Notes under the pieces: model-generated
What the model saw: the letters and a program-made list of their open reading frames with translations, nothing else
Told to the model about the DNA's origin: nothing
The model's database searches: none
Program-made: the position numbers and the translations under genes
From: Candidatus Nitrospira kreftii
GTDB lineage: Bacteria; Nitrospirota; Nitrospiria; Nitrospirales; Nitrospiraceae
Direction: 5' to 3'
Assembly (NCBI GenBank): GCA_014058405.1
Contig: CP047423.1
Coordinates: forward strand, 372,001-436,000
DNA length: 64,000 nt
Shown: one piece after another, positions 18,718-26,777 of the stretch
Numbering within the stretch: the first letter of the stretch is position 1
Layout of the letters: every line of letters begins with the position of its first letter

Positions 18718-19340
18718 TCCTGGCATCGAGTTCGCCGCGTCGCCAAGAGCTGCTGGCATTGCTAGGCTTGTCCTTTCACGTCATCCCGCCGAATGTTCAT
18801 GAATACCCGATGCCTGAGGTAACCCCTATTGAGCAGGTCAAACGATTCGCTCTCGAAAAGGCGAGAGCGGTGGCCGCTCAGCAGCTCGATGGGCTGGTAG
18901 TGGGAAGTGATACGGTCATTGAGCTTGACGGGCAGCTCATGGGAAAACCGGTTGATCTTCAGGATGCACGCAGCATGCTCGCACGCTTGGCCGGCCGCTC
19001 ACATTACGTTCATACCGCTGTGGCCTTATGCAACCGTGAGCGAGACATAGAGTTGATTGAGGTTGATACGGCGAAGGTCGAAATGAAACCTAATCACGAG
19101 AATCTCTATGACGGGTATCTCGCATCGCAAGAATCACTGGGCAAGGCCGGAGCCTATGCGATTCAGGGGCGTGGTGGAGATCTGGTGGATCGCGTCGACG
19201 GTGACTACACGACCGTGGTGGGACTCCCGCTGGCGCTCGTGGCACGCCTCCTCTGGACAGCCGGGTATCCTGTTCCCGTGCATGTCGAAGAACTTTACCA
19301 GCGCCGTCCTTACGCAAATTGGAATTGCTTCGCGGCGTGA
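18708..19340 (+). CDS. Maf-family nucleotide pyrophosphatase
   Basis: This is a protein of 210 residues with the Maf signature LASSSPRRQELL at the N-terminus and DTVIELDGQLMGKP in the middle. Maf proteins hydrolyse non-canonical or modified nucleoside triphosphates (dTTP/UTP-type) and act in house-cleaning. The start overlaps the Dus gene by 10 bp. The C-terminus is a little longer than typical. Confidence 0.92.
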   Translation: MQLILASSSPRRQELLALLGLSFHVIPPNVHEYPMPEVTPIEQVKRFALEKARAVAAQQLDGLVVGSDTVIELDGQLMGKPVDLQDARSMLARLAGRSHYVHTAVALCNRERDIELIEVDTAKVEMKPNHENLYDGYLASQESLGKAGAYAIQGRGGDLVDRVDGDYTTVVGLPLALVARLLWTAGYPVPVHVEELYQRRPYANWNCFAA

Positions 19341-19444
19341 TTGCAACGGCCTGTCTGTTCCCCTACAATAATCCGATGCCTCCAGCCGCCTCGTTTTTCG
19401 CGTTCGGGACAAGCTTGTCTGGCAGTGCATGAGAGAGGGAAGGT

Positions 19445-20092
19445 ATGACTCTTCGTAAACAAGTCACGTTAGCACTGGGACTGATCGGAACCCTGGCAAT
19501 CGGGCAGAGTGCCGCCTGGGGGATTGAGGTCAATCTGTCGTCGGAAGACGCGCATAAGGCGCTCGAGGCCGGGCGAGTGCCGATGGAAAAAGCCAATTCT
19601 CCGGAAGATGTGAGAAAAGTGCTGCAGCAAGCGTCCTTAGCGAGTCGTGTGGGTGCTGATCCGGAAAAAGAGCCCTGCGGTGCGAGCGCCATTCTGCGCA
19701 CCAAGCACTACCGGTTGGAAGCGTTTGGTCGGCAAGAAGCGGCGGAATCGAAGAAGCGAAAGATGGACGTGCGCATGCCCGAGGAGTTTATCCACAAGGT
19801 GATGGACATGCCCAACATGGAGATTGAGGTACAGTTGTGTGGCGATGACGAGTATTTCGCCGAAGGGGCCTTGATCGAGCTGCACCAAGAGTCAAAACGC
19901 ACCAAGGCGATCGACATCGGTAAAGCTGAGAGGGGACGAAAAAACGAAGGCAACGGCCCGGCCTTCCGATCCCGGTTTACCGCAGTCTTTGCCTATGAAC
20001 AGTTCGACCCCAACGCCACGTCGGTGTTCGTCGTCAATCTACAAGACGGACAAGAGATCAGAATTCCTGCCGAGTTGTCCAAAGTGAAGTAA
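19445..20092 (+). CDS. Secreted protein of unknown function
   Basis: This protein of 215 residues begins with a clear signal peptide (LALGLIGTLAIGQSAAWG). The mature part is highly charged, with two cysteines (KEPCGAS and VQLCGDD) that could form a disulfide. A strand-rich centre spans about residues 75-150. I do not recognise the family. AGGGAAGG precedes the ATG. The gene stands between maf and a convergent CYTH-CHAD gene and is probably transcribed alone or with maf (104-bp gap). Confidence 0.7.
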   Translation: MTLRKQVTLALGLIGTLAIGQSAAWGIEVNLSSEDAHKALEAGRVPMEKANSPEDVRKVLQQASLASRVGADPEKEPCGASAILRTKHYRLEAFGRQEAAESKKRKMDVRMPEEFIHKVMDMPNMEIEVQLCGDDEYFAEGALIELHQESKRTKAIDIGKAERGRKNEGNGPAFRSRFTAVFAYEQFDPNATSVFVVNLQDGQEIRIPAELSKVK

Positions 20093-20100
20093 GGCTTCGT

Positions 20101-21579
20101 TCATCCCCAGACTTTCTTTCCCCGTTTCAACAACGTCTTGAACAAGGAGGTCATGTCCTTGCGCACGTCTTTGCGCCGTTGGCGTTGGCGTTCGACCATG
20201 CGACCCGCGACAAATCCGGAGCGAACGTTGGTCGAGTATTTGAGGAACTGTCGGACATGACGTTCGGCTTGAAGCGCATCCTGGTGAATCCCTAACAGAT
20301 CTTGGATTGCTCGCGTCGCCTTAATGAAACGGGCGGCTGGTTTCCCTACCGAAGCGTGAGCCAATTCGGCGGCATAGCGGGCGCGTTTGGTCTTGATCCT
20401 GACTTTGTGAAGCGCGATATCAGAGGGAGAGGCTCTCAGACCCTTGATCGCTTTGCGCAATTTCTTGAATGGCCGTCTGGCGAGCTGGCGCACAGTCAAG
20501 GGAGATTCGATGACTGCAGGGTCGTGTGCGGCTTGTTGCAGTCGCCTGACGAGATCGAGGTATCGGGCGCTGGAGAGTTCACTTAGAACCATCTGTTGCA
20601 CGGCATCCCGTTGAGATCGAAGATGGGAGATGAAGGCAGCCAACAACTTGCGATCTCGTGCATCCAATCCAGCAGATTCCTCCATAAAATAAGCAATCTG
20701 GACATCCAGATCGCGGGCGGTTCCCAACACCTCGCTCAACCAATCGAGCTCCTGGTCTAATGAGGCGACCCATGCGGATAATAGGATGGGATGAGCCGTA
20801 CGAAGCACCGCCCGCAGGCGCCTTGTTGCCACGCGCATCTGATGCAGACTCTCGCTCTCCGTTCCGAGTCTCGTGCCGGGATCATGGGCGAGAAGCCACT
20901 TAAGGTACCATGTGAGTGCGCACGTCACATGCTCAACTACCGGCGCGTTTGGGTTAGGTTGCGGTGCCGGGGTGGGTGCTTGCAGCGAGAGGGCACGAAA
21001 GAACTTAGGCCGCCCGTCATGGTCGGACGCGCCGGCTTCGCGCATCTGCCGTTCAAGGGAACGAAGTGCAGTCTCATCGCCCTGTCGTTGTTCTATTTCG
21101 AGCTCGCGAAACTGCTGAATGGTCCGGCCGTTTTTGATGACCGACACCGTGTCGAGGGCGATCTCAGCGATTGCAACGTGGCCATGGCGAACCAGCAGGC
21201 CGGTCCGCCAGACTCGCAGTGTCACGACGGGTAAGAGTTTCCGATGCGCAAGAGGAACAACCAGTAATCTACGCAATGTGGAAGGTGGATCGGACTGGTC
21301 ACCGGCTACCTCAACTTCCTGCCGATCCTCCCCCAATGGAATCTTAAGCTGCCACGCGCGCTTTCCTCGCTCGATGCGATGACGCAAGGTAATTCGTGCA
21401 TGGGCCAAATCATAAGCGGCCGTGTCGTAATAGGTCGAGATCAGCAGCCGTCGAGGCAGTGAAATGCCGGGTAGCCGAGGCAGGTGGAAGTTGGATTCGA
21501 CGGTCAGTTTGAGCTCACGTTCGGTTTGAGCCGAGATTGAAGCAGGTTGCTGAGAAGAAGTTGCGAGGGGTCGAGCCAT
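20101..21579 (-). CDS. CYTH and CHAD domain protein
   Basis: This 492-residue protein has two halves. The N-terminal ~200 residues form a CYTH (triphosphate tunnel) domain: ERELKLTV, YYDTAAYDL, LRHRIERGKRAWQLKIP and an acidic ELEIEQ strand. The C-terminal ~270 residues are a CHAD domain with repeated conserved histidines and arginines (LHQMRVATRRLRAVLR; LHKVRIKTKRARYAAE). CHAD domains bind inorganic polyphosphate, and CYTH domains hydrolyse tri- or polyphosphates. The gene lies 3 kb from ppk1, so a role in polyphosphate handling is likely. The start ATG at 21579 fits the domain boundary. Confidence 0.9.
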   Translation of the reverse strand: MARPLATSSQQPASISAQTERELKLTVESNFHLPRLPGISLPRRLLISTYYDTAAYDLAHARITLRHRIERGKRAWQLKIPLGEDRQEVEVAGDQSDPPSTLRRLLVVPLAHRKLLPVVTLRVWRTGLLVRHGHVAIAEIALDTVSVIKNGRTIQQFRELEIEQRQGDETALRSLERQMREAGASDHDGRPKFFRALSLQAPTPAPQPNPNAPVVEHVTCALTWYLKWLLAHDPGTRLGTESESLHQMRVATRRLRAVLRTAHPILLSAWVASLDQELDWLSEVLGTARDLDVQIAYFMEESAGLDARDRKLLAAFISHLRSQRDAVQQMVLSELSSARYLDLVRRLQQAAHDPAVIESPLTVRQLARRPFKKLRKAIKGLRASPSDIALHKVRIKTKRARYAAELAHASVGKPAARFIKATRAIQDLLGIHQDALQAERHVRQFLKYSTNVRSGFVAGRMVERQRQRRKDVRKDMTSLFKTLLKRGKKVWG

Positions 21580-21750
21580 CGTAGGACCTGTATGGAGGAA
21601 GGAGAGACCCTACATCTAAGCGCCTGCAGACAGGAATTGCAACCCCTGCTGAGTTGAGAGGGATACGTCAGTTGGTTGCTCACCGGATGGGCGACTGGGA
21701 AGGAAGGTTGAGGAGTGACCTCATCGAGGAAGCACTATCTCAAAGCGAGC

Positions 21751-22134
21751 CTAGAATTCATCGATAGAGACCGGTCGGAGAAAATCACGGACCGACACCA
21801 GACCGACGAGCGCACCCCCTTTGGTCACACCGAGGTGGAGCGTACGATGCCTATCCATGAGGTCTGCAGCTTCCGTCAATGGCCGCCGCTCTTCGATGCC
21901 TGGGATCGGGCTGCTCATGATCTCTTCAATCGGCACGAAGTACGCGGCTTTCTCCGCTCCGACAAACTTCTTGACGATATCTGATTCGGTCACGATGCCG
22001 ATGATCTGGGCTTGACGCGTAACGAACACGCTCTCCACATTGCAGGCTCGCATCAACTTCGCCGCCTCGACGACCGAGGTGCCGACGTCCACCGTCACCA
22101 TTTCTTTCTGCATCAAATTGCCGACTGTTACCAT
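21751..22134 (-). CDS. Two-CBS-domain protein
   Basis: This is a small cytosolic protein of 127 residues made almost entirely of a CBS pair (VGNLMQKEMVTVDVGTSVVEAA with GIVTESDI; IEEIMSSPIPGI with GLVSVRDF). The ligand is expected to be an adenine nucleotide. An excellent AGGAGGA site lies 5 bp before the ATG. It sits upstream of the CYTH-CHAD gene on the same strand, with a gap of about 170 bp. Confidence 0.88.
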   Translation of the reverse strand: MVTVGNLMQKEMVTVDVGTSVVEAAKLMRACNVESVFVTRQAQIIGIVTESDIVKKFVGAEKAAYFVPIEEIMSSPIPGIEERRPLTEAADLMDRHRTLHLGVTKGGALVGLVSVRDFLRPVSIDEF

Positions 22135-22396
22135 GGGATCCTCCTTTTAATATTTGTATTGGGCGCAAGGTACCAAGCGTCCGTTGCACCGGCGTTAGCT
22201 GGCCATTACAAGTCGGTAAACTTTTCGCGTGAGGAGATGTCACACGGTATTTACGATTCGGCAATGCGGCGGTGACTTACACAAGGTACATCTCCATTCA
22301 ATGCAGCAAAACGTTCCCCTCATAATCGGTCAGGTAAGGACTTCATGATGATGAATATGGATTCATGTCAATTAGGAAGGTAAGGAGGTGCGCATT

Positions 22397-22510
22397 ATGG
22401 TTACCGAGCTACAGATGGGGTGTTCGCTCGCGAGATCCATCATGGTCCGCTTGGCCATCATCATGATAAGTGTCTGTGGCATGTTCGTCAGACTGAGACC
22501 AGCTCCCTGA
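22397..22510 (+). CDS. Putative 37-residue membrane peptide
   Basis: This is a very short frame of 37 codons, preceded at exactly the right distance (6 bp) by TAAGGAGGTG, an almost perfect complement to the 16S rRNA tail. The peptide has a hydrophobic stretch (SIMVRLAIIMISVCGMF) flanked by arginines, which suggests a single membrane helix. No similarity is recognised. The ribosome site is the main reason for calling it. It lies in an otherwise gene-free 1.4-kb region between the CBS gene and the polyphosphate cluster. Confidence 0.5.
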   Translation: MVTELQMGCSLARSIMVRLAIIMISVCGMFVRLRPAP

Positions 22511-22862
22511 AGTCCCCGAGTCTGGACTTTCAACATGAAGCATCACGCTGTATCCTACAGCGGGCAGGAAGCCAGTCTTTGATTACAAGTTGAACGAATT
22601 TGCTAGTGGAACTATCGGGATAGTGCGCTCGCGATGTGTTAAAGGGGAGTCACTCCCACCGTCGATACCAGCTCAAAACGTATTCTTTCGGCGAAAGCCA
22701 CGACTGCGCTAACCGAGATAAGTCCCTTCGAATCGCGGCCGACAGATTCGGTTTCCGAGCGAGAGCCGGTAGGGCAAGTTTGCCTCTAACCCAGCTCCCG
22801 CCTGTCTGTTGCCATGCACTGTGGAATCTCCCTCTTTTCTGAGATCAATATGAGCGCCTCAC
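22511..22862. other. Non-coding stretch between two small membrane ORFs
   Basis: No convincing gene was seen. Frames at 22636-22842 (+) and 22814-23014 (+) have no ribosome site and no recognisable composition. The region could hold promoters for the flanking small ORFs. Confidence 0.4.
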
Positions 22863-22949
22863 TCACTCTCGCCACGCAGCGACCATTGAATACATCACTG
22901 TCACAATGGCGCTTATCAGGATCACTTCGATCATCCATGTCGTCATCAT
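22863..22949 (-). CDS. Putative 28-residue membrane peptide
   Basis: On the minus strand, AAGGAGGTG (22962-22954) precedes an ATG at 22949 by 5-6 bp. The 28-codon frame encodes a hydrophobic peptide (core WMIEVILISAIVTVMY) ending in a charged WRE tail, consistent with one membrane helix. An overlapping frame starting at 22953 would be too close to the ribosome site and is hydrophilic. It is the second such mini-ORF in this gap, on the opposite strand to the first, and the two sequences are not similar. Confidence 0.5.
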   Translation of the reverse strand: MMTTWMIEVILISAIVTVMYSMVAAWRE

Positions 22950-23602
22950 TCATCACCTCCTTCCATGTTAGGCCAGCTCTATGGTGGTTAGTAAGTTGTT
23001 CTCCATTGACATGATAGGATTCTATCGAGGCGGTGTTTCTAGTTCGTTACAGCCGTGCCAATTTCGTGTGAAAACATAGCGTGGGTATTGGGAGGAGCGA
23101 GTCGGTGGAGCATTAGATAGGTGGCAGAACCGGAAACCTATTTGCAGATGTGCTGTGAGAGAGCCGGCAAGCTCTCCTAGTTTTATATGTCTCCGCGTGC
23201 TTGCAGTCGTTTCAACATTGCTATTGCCATTCGAGTGCCATTTCCTACACGCGCAGCCCGCCTATTTTTCTGAGATGGACGCCGGCCTTGGAACAACCGC
23301 CAGCTCGGCGATACGCGTGTCTCGACTAGAGCCCTTCCCACTGGGAACATGGATGAGCGGAAAGGACGAGCATTATTCGTGTCCGGAATCATGGGCTCTA
23401 CCTCCTCTATGAGTGTGAGGTTATTGGGAGAAGCAGAGGGTGACGCATTGACGTTAAATGGAAGTTACGAGGGCGTTAACATTTCGACACTTTTTCGCGT
23501 GTATGTTTTAGGCAAGTCTACGAGGACAGTTTGACCCAGGCTCGGAGGCCTAGTGCGATGATTCGCGAATTGGCAGGAGCCATGAGGATAATATGAGGCC
23601 GA
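22950..23602. other. Gap with only weak ORFs
   Basis: A GTG-started frame at 23155-23412 has a signal-peptide-like start (VLAVVSTLLLPFECHFLHAQ) but ends soon after. A second short frame follows at 23349-23534. They might be pieces of a decayed secreted-protein gene, but neither has a good ribosome site. Nothing else was recognised. Confidence 0.3.
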
Positions 23603-24253
23603 TCACTCAAATTCCTCCCACCCACTTAAGCGAGTGCCGAAGACCAAGGTGCGCTGATTGCTCGAAACCACGATAAGGCCGTTTTCGTTATCCACTCCCA
23701 GGATGTGCTCATGGACATCTAACGGCTTCGAGGCGAAACCGCCGAGAAGTGGTGTGAACCCCACCAATCGCTCATTCGTAATAAAGACGGCCCCATAGTC
23801 ATTGCTGTGAAAGCGAGTGACTTTTTCCCGCACCCCCAACGGTTCCTCAAGCCACAACCCATTGACGCCTCGAAATCCGTACAGATGGCGATCCGTTCTG
23901 ATGAGACTGAAGCTTGGGAAGATCTTCCGCTCGAGGACCTTTTCATTCACGTCCAGGTCTTTCTTGCTCCAGGTTAGAGCCCGGCTTGAAAACCCTAAGA
24001 GCCGACGAGACGTTACAACGATGCCATTAATCCCATTCGTGCCGGAACTGATGACCACCTCTTGAGCTCCCAAGGGCAGGTCCCTCCGGCCACTCAGTTG
24101 ACTGGTCGCAACGGCTTGACCAGACTCCAGCCATAGCGTCACTTCAGATTGGAGCTCTGCTCCTGTGACACCTTGCGAAAGGAGCCAGATCAAGGCTGAA
24201 TAGGCGATGAAGCATAGCCGAACTGGGGATAGAAGAGTTCCGAATGTATTCAT
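23603..24253 (-). CDS. Exported protein of unknown function with internal repeats
   Basis: This protein of 216 residues from the ATG at 24253 has a signal-peptide-like N-terminus (LCFIAYSALIWLLSQGVTG). The frame opens at 24331, but that start would bury the signal sequence. The mature part has about four repeats built around a strand of the type RRLLGF, RHLYGF, ERLVGF and QRTLVFG. Each repeat is followed by a second strand and a D/E-rich turn, resembling propeller-type blades. I do not recognise the family. It is divergent from ppk1, and the Pho-box-like repeats lie in the shared upstream region. Confidence 0.6.
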   Translation of the reverse strand: MNTFGTLLSPVRLCFIAYSALIWLLSQGVTGAELQSEVTLWLESGQAVATSQLSGRRDLPLGAQEVVISSGTNGINGIVVTSRRLLGFSSRALTWSKKDLDVNEKVLERKIFPSFSLIRTDRHLYGFRGVNGLWLEEPLGVREKVTRFHSNDYGAVFITNERLVGFTPLLGGFASKPLDVHEHILGVDNENGLIVVSSNQRTLVFGTRLSGWEEFE

Positions 24254-24482
24254 GAATCGACCCAATAAATGGACTGACGAGGACCCGTAGTTGGCCACTC
24301 TAACCAATCGGTGAACGATGAGTTTCAGCATAGCTTACCAAGCAACTGCATAGAAGAGTGAGGGGCACGACGTTCGTATTGAGATGGATGGACCGACCAA
24401 CCATGAACGTTCATCAGGACGATGCAATCTGTGAATCCAAAGGAGAGGAGTGGGTGGGATCTTGGTAGAATAGGAAGAGGGA

Positions 24483-24533
24483 TGTTACACATCTGTAACA
24501 GGCTCGCAACAGCATTGTGACCTAAGTGGCATA
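24483..24533 (+). promoter_or_regulatory. Array of Pho-box-like repeats upstream of ppk1
   Basis: Five 7-bp units, TGTTACA, TGTAACA, CGCAACA, TGTGACC and TGGCATA, start at 24483, 24494, 24505, 24516 and 24527. Each is separated by 4 bp, giving an exact 11-bp period. Two such units in tandem form the classical PhoB binding site (consensus TGTCATA-like). A possible -10 (TACAGT, 24532-24537) begins 9 bp after the fourth unit. The ppk1 start codon is at 24594. The fifth unit overlaps the -10 and is the weakest match. Confidence 0.7.
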
Positions 24534-24593
24534 CAGTCATCCGGTTCTTGTGGCTCAAGCAGTAACCTCAATCATAGCAAAGGAGTTTCCTTG

Positions 24594-26729
24594 ATGGATT
24601 ATTCTGCTGAGTCGCGTGATCCAGTTGCCGAGGGCTCAGAGGGGGGAGATAAATCCATCCATTTCTTGAATCGTGAGATCAGCTGGCTGCGGTTTAATCT
24701 ACGGGTCCTCGAAGAAGCTGAGGATAAACAGCATCCTCTCTTGGAGCGAGTAAAGTTTCTGACTATCTTCGCCACGAACCTGGATGAGTTCTTCATGATT
24801 CGACTGTCCGGTCTCCGTCGTCAAGTGGCGGCTGGGACAGGAGGAACGACGCCGGACGGCATGACACCATCTGAGCAAATATTGGCGATCAACCGAGAGC
24901 TGAGCGTCCAGTTTGGGCGATACGATAGCTGCTGGAAGCAGGACGTGTTACCAAGTTTGCGGGAAGCAGGTATCCGGATTCTCCATTATGTGGATTTGAA
25001 GGCGAGGGAGCGAGACGCGATTCAACAGTACTTTCAGCGCGACATCTTTCCAGTGCTGACTCCACTGGCATTTGATCCAACCCATCCCTTCCCGCATATC
25101 TCAAGCCTGAGTTTTAATCTTGCTGTGTTGGTAAAAGACCCTGAGCGTGGCGATTGTTTCGCACGGGTCAAAGTGCCGGATGTCTTTCCAAGACTGGTTC
25201 CCATTCCTACCGACAAAGATGTCGCTCTACAGCAGCTGGGACTGGGTGGGGTGGGAAAAATTCAACAATTTGTGTGGCTAGAGGAGGTCATCGCGCATAA
25301 CTTGGACGACCTCTTCCCAGGCCTGGAAGTGGTCGCCTCCTATCCATTCCGTGTGACCAGAGATGCGGATGTGGCCATTGAGGAAGACGAAGCGTCTGAT
25401 CTCATCGAGGCGATGGAGGAGCAGCTCGATCAACGAGATTTCACATCAGCCGTTCGATTGGAATTGGATGCCACGACACCGGAGCACATTCGGGAAATTC
25501 TGATGCGCAACCTTCAGTTACCACCGTACCTGGTCTACACGGGGGATAACCCAATCGGTATGGCAGGGATTCGCGAACTCTATGCGCTTGAACGTCCCGA
25601 CATGAAGGATCCGCCGTTTTTGCCGTCTGTGCCGTCCTGCTTGAGCAAGTCGAACAGCCTCTTAGCTACCATCCGAGAACAGGATGTCCTCTTATATCAT
25701 CCCTACGACAGTTTCATGCCGATCGTGGAATTTCTACGGGAGGCCGCAAACGATCCGGATGTACTCGCGATTAAGCAGACCCTCTATCGCGTCAACCCGA
25801 AATCACCTATTGTTGATGCGCTCATGGAGGCACGCGTCAACGGGAAGCAAGTTGCGGTCTTGGTTGAGCTCAAAGCGCGATTCGACGAGGAAAATAATAT
25901 TGAATGGGCCCGGAAGCTTGAAGATGAAGGTGTGCATGTTGTGTACGGTGTACGCGGCCTCAAGACGCATGCGAAGGTGTGTCTCATCGTCCGGCGGGAA
26001 CCCGATGGGATCCGCCGCTATGTTCATCTCGGCACCGGAAACTATAACGTGGTCACCAGTCGTATCTATACCGATTTGAGCTATTTCACGTGCGATCCCG
26101 CCATTAGCCATGATGTGTCCGATCTATTCAACTCCTTGACCGGGTACGCTCGCAAGAATTCCTATTCCAAGCTCCTCGTCGCACCGACGATGCTGAGGCA
26201 ACAACTGCTTGATCGGATTGAACGCGAGACGAGCCGGCATCGCCAGTACGGTGACGGATATATCGCATTCAAGATGAATGCGTTGGTCGATACACAGTGT
26301 ATTCAGGCGCTCTACCACGCATCGCAAGCAGGAGTCAGGATTGATCTTCAGGTGCGAGGCATTTGTTGTCTGCGACCAGGCCTCCCCGGGATCAGCGAAA
26401 CCATCTCTGTCACCTCGGTAGTCGGGCGTTTTCTCGAACACGCGCGGATCTACCATTTTCGTCACGGTGGAGAAAACGAGGTGTTGATCGGGAGCGCTGA
26501 TCTCATGCCCCGCAATCTGGATCACCGAGTGGAAATTCTTGTCCCCGTGCAACATCCTCGCTGGCGCGAGATCATCATCAATGACATTCTCACGGTCGGG
26601 CTACGCGACAATGTGCAGGCCAGACGATTGATTGCCGATGGGACGTATCAACGAATCCATGCCGCAGCTGATGAAGCCTCCGTGAATTCTCAGCAATGGC
26701 TTTTGGATCACTGGAAATCCAGATCGTAG
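24594..26729 (+). CDS. ppk1: Polyphosphate kinase 1
   Basis: Ppk1 reversibly transfers the gamma-phosphate of ATP to polyphosphate. The protein of 711 residues has the full four-domain layout: an N-terminal FLNREISWLRFNLRVLEEA stretch, and the two phospholipase-D-like C-terminal domains. These contain KTHAKVCLIVRRE (autophosphorylated histidine) and YVHLGTGNYN, and later ADLMPRNLDHRVEI. The ATG at 24594 has AAAGGAG 8 bp upstream; a TTG just before it is less likely. A Pho-box-like array lies about 60-110 bp upstream, suggesting induction by phosphate starvation through the PhoB-like regulator at 29307. The CorA-like gene follows after 48 bp. Confidence 0.96.
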   Translation: MDYSAESRDPVAEGSEGGDKSIHFLNREISWLRFNLRVLEEAEDKQHPLLERVKFLTIFATNLDEFFMIRLSGLRRQVAAGTGGTTPDGMTPSEQILAINRELSVQFGRYDSCWKQDVLPSLREAGIRILHYVDLKARERDAIQQYFQRDIFPVLTPLAFDPTHPFPHISSLSFNLAVLVKDPERGDCFARVKVPDVFPRLVPIPTDKDVALQQLGLGGVGKIQQFVWLEEVIAHNLDDLFPGLEVVASYPFRVTRDADVAIEEDEASDLIEAMEEQLDQRDFTSAVRLELDATTPEHIREILMRNLQLPPYLVYTGDNPIGMAGIRELYALERPDMKDPPFLPSVPSCLSKSNSLLATIREQDVLLYHPYDSFMPIVEFLREAANDPDVLAIKQTLYRVNPKSPIVDALMEARVNGKQVAVLVELKARFDEENNIEWARKLEDEGVHVVYGVRGLKTHAKVCLIVRREPDGIRRYVHLGTGNYNVVTSRIYTDLSYFTCDPAISHDVSDLFNSLTGYARKNSYSKLLVAPTMLRQQLLDRIERETSRHRQYGDGYIAFKMNALVDTQCIQALYHASQAGVRIDLQVRGICCLRPGLPGISETISVTSVVGRFLEHARIYHFRHGGENEVLIGSADLMPRNLDHRVEILVPVQHPRWREIIINDILTVGLRDNVQARRLIADGTYQRIHAAADEASVNSQQWLLDHWKSRS

Positions 26730-26777
26730 AGGCCCGCCGGCCCTCTCGCACAGTCTTCCCTAATTGCGAGGCAAAAC

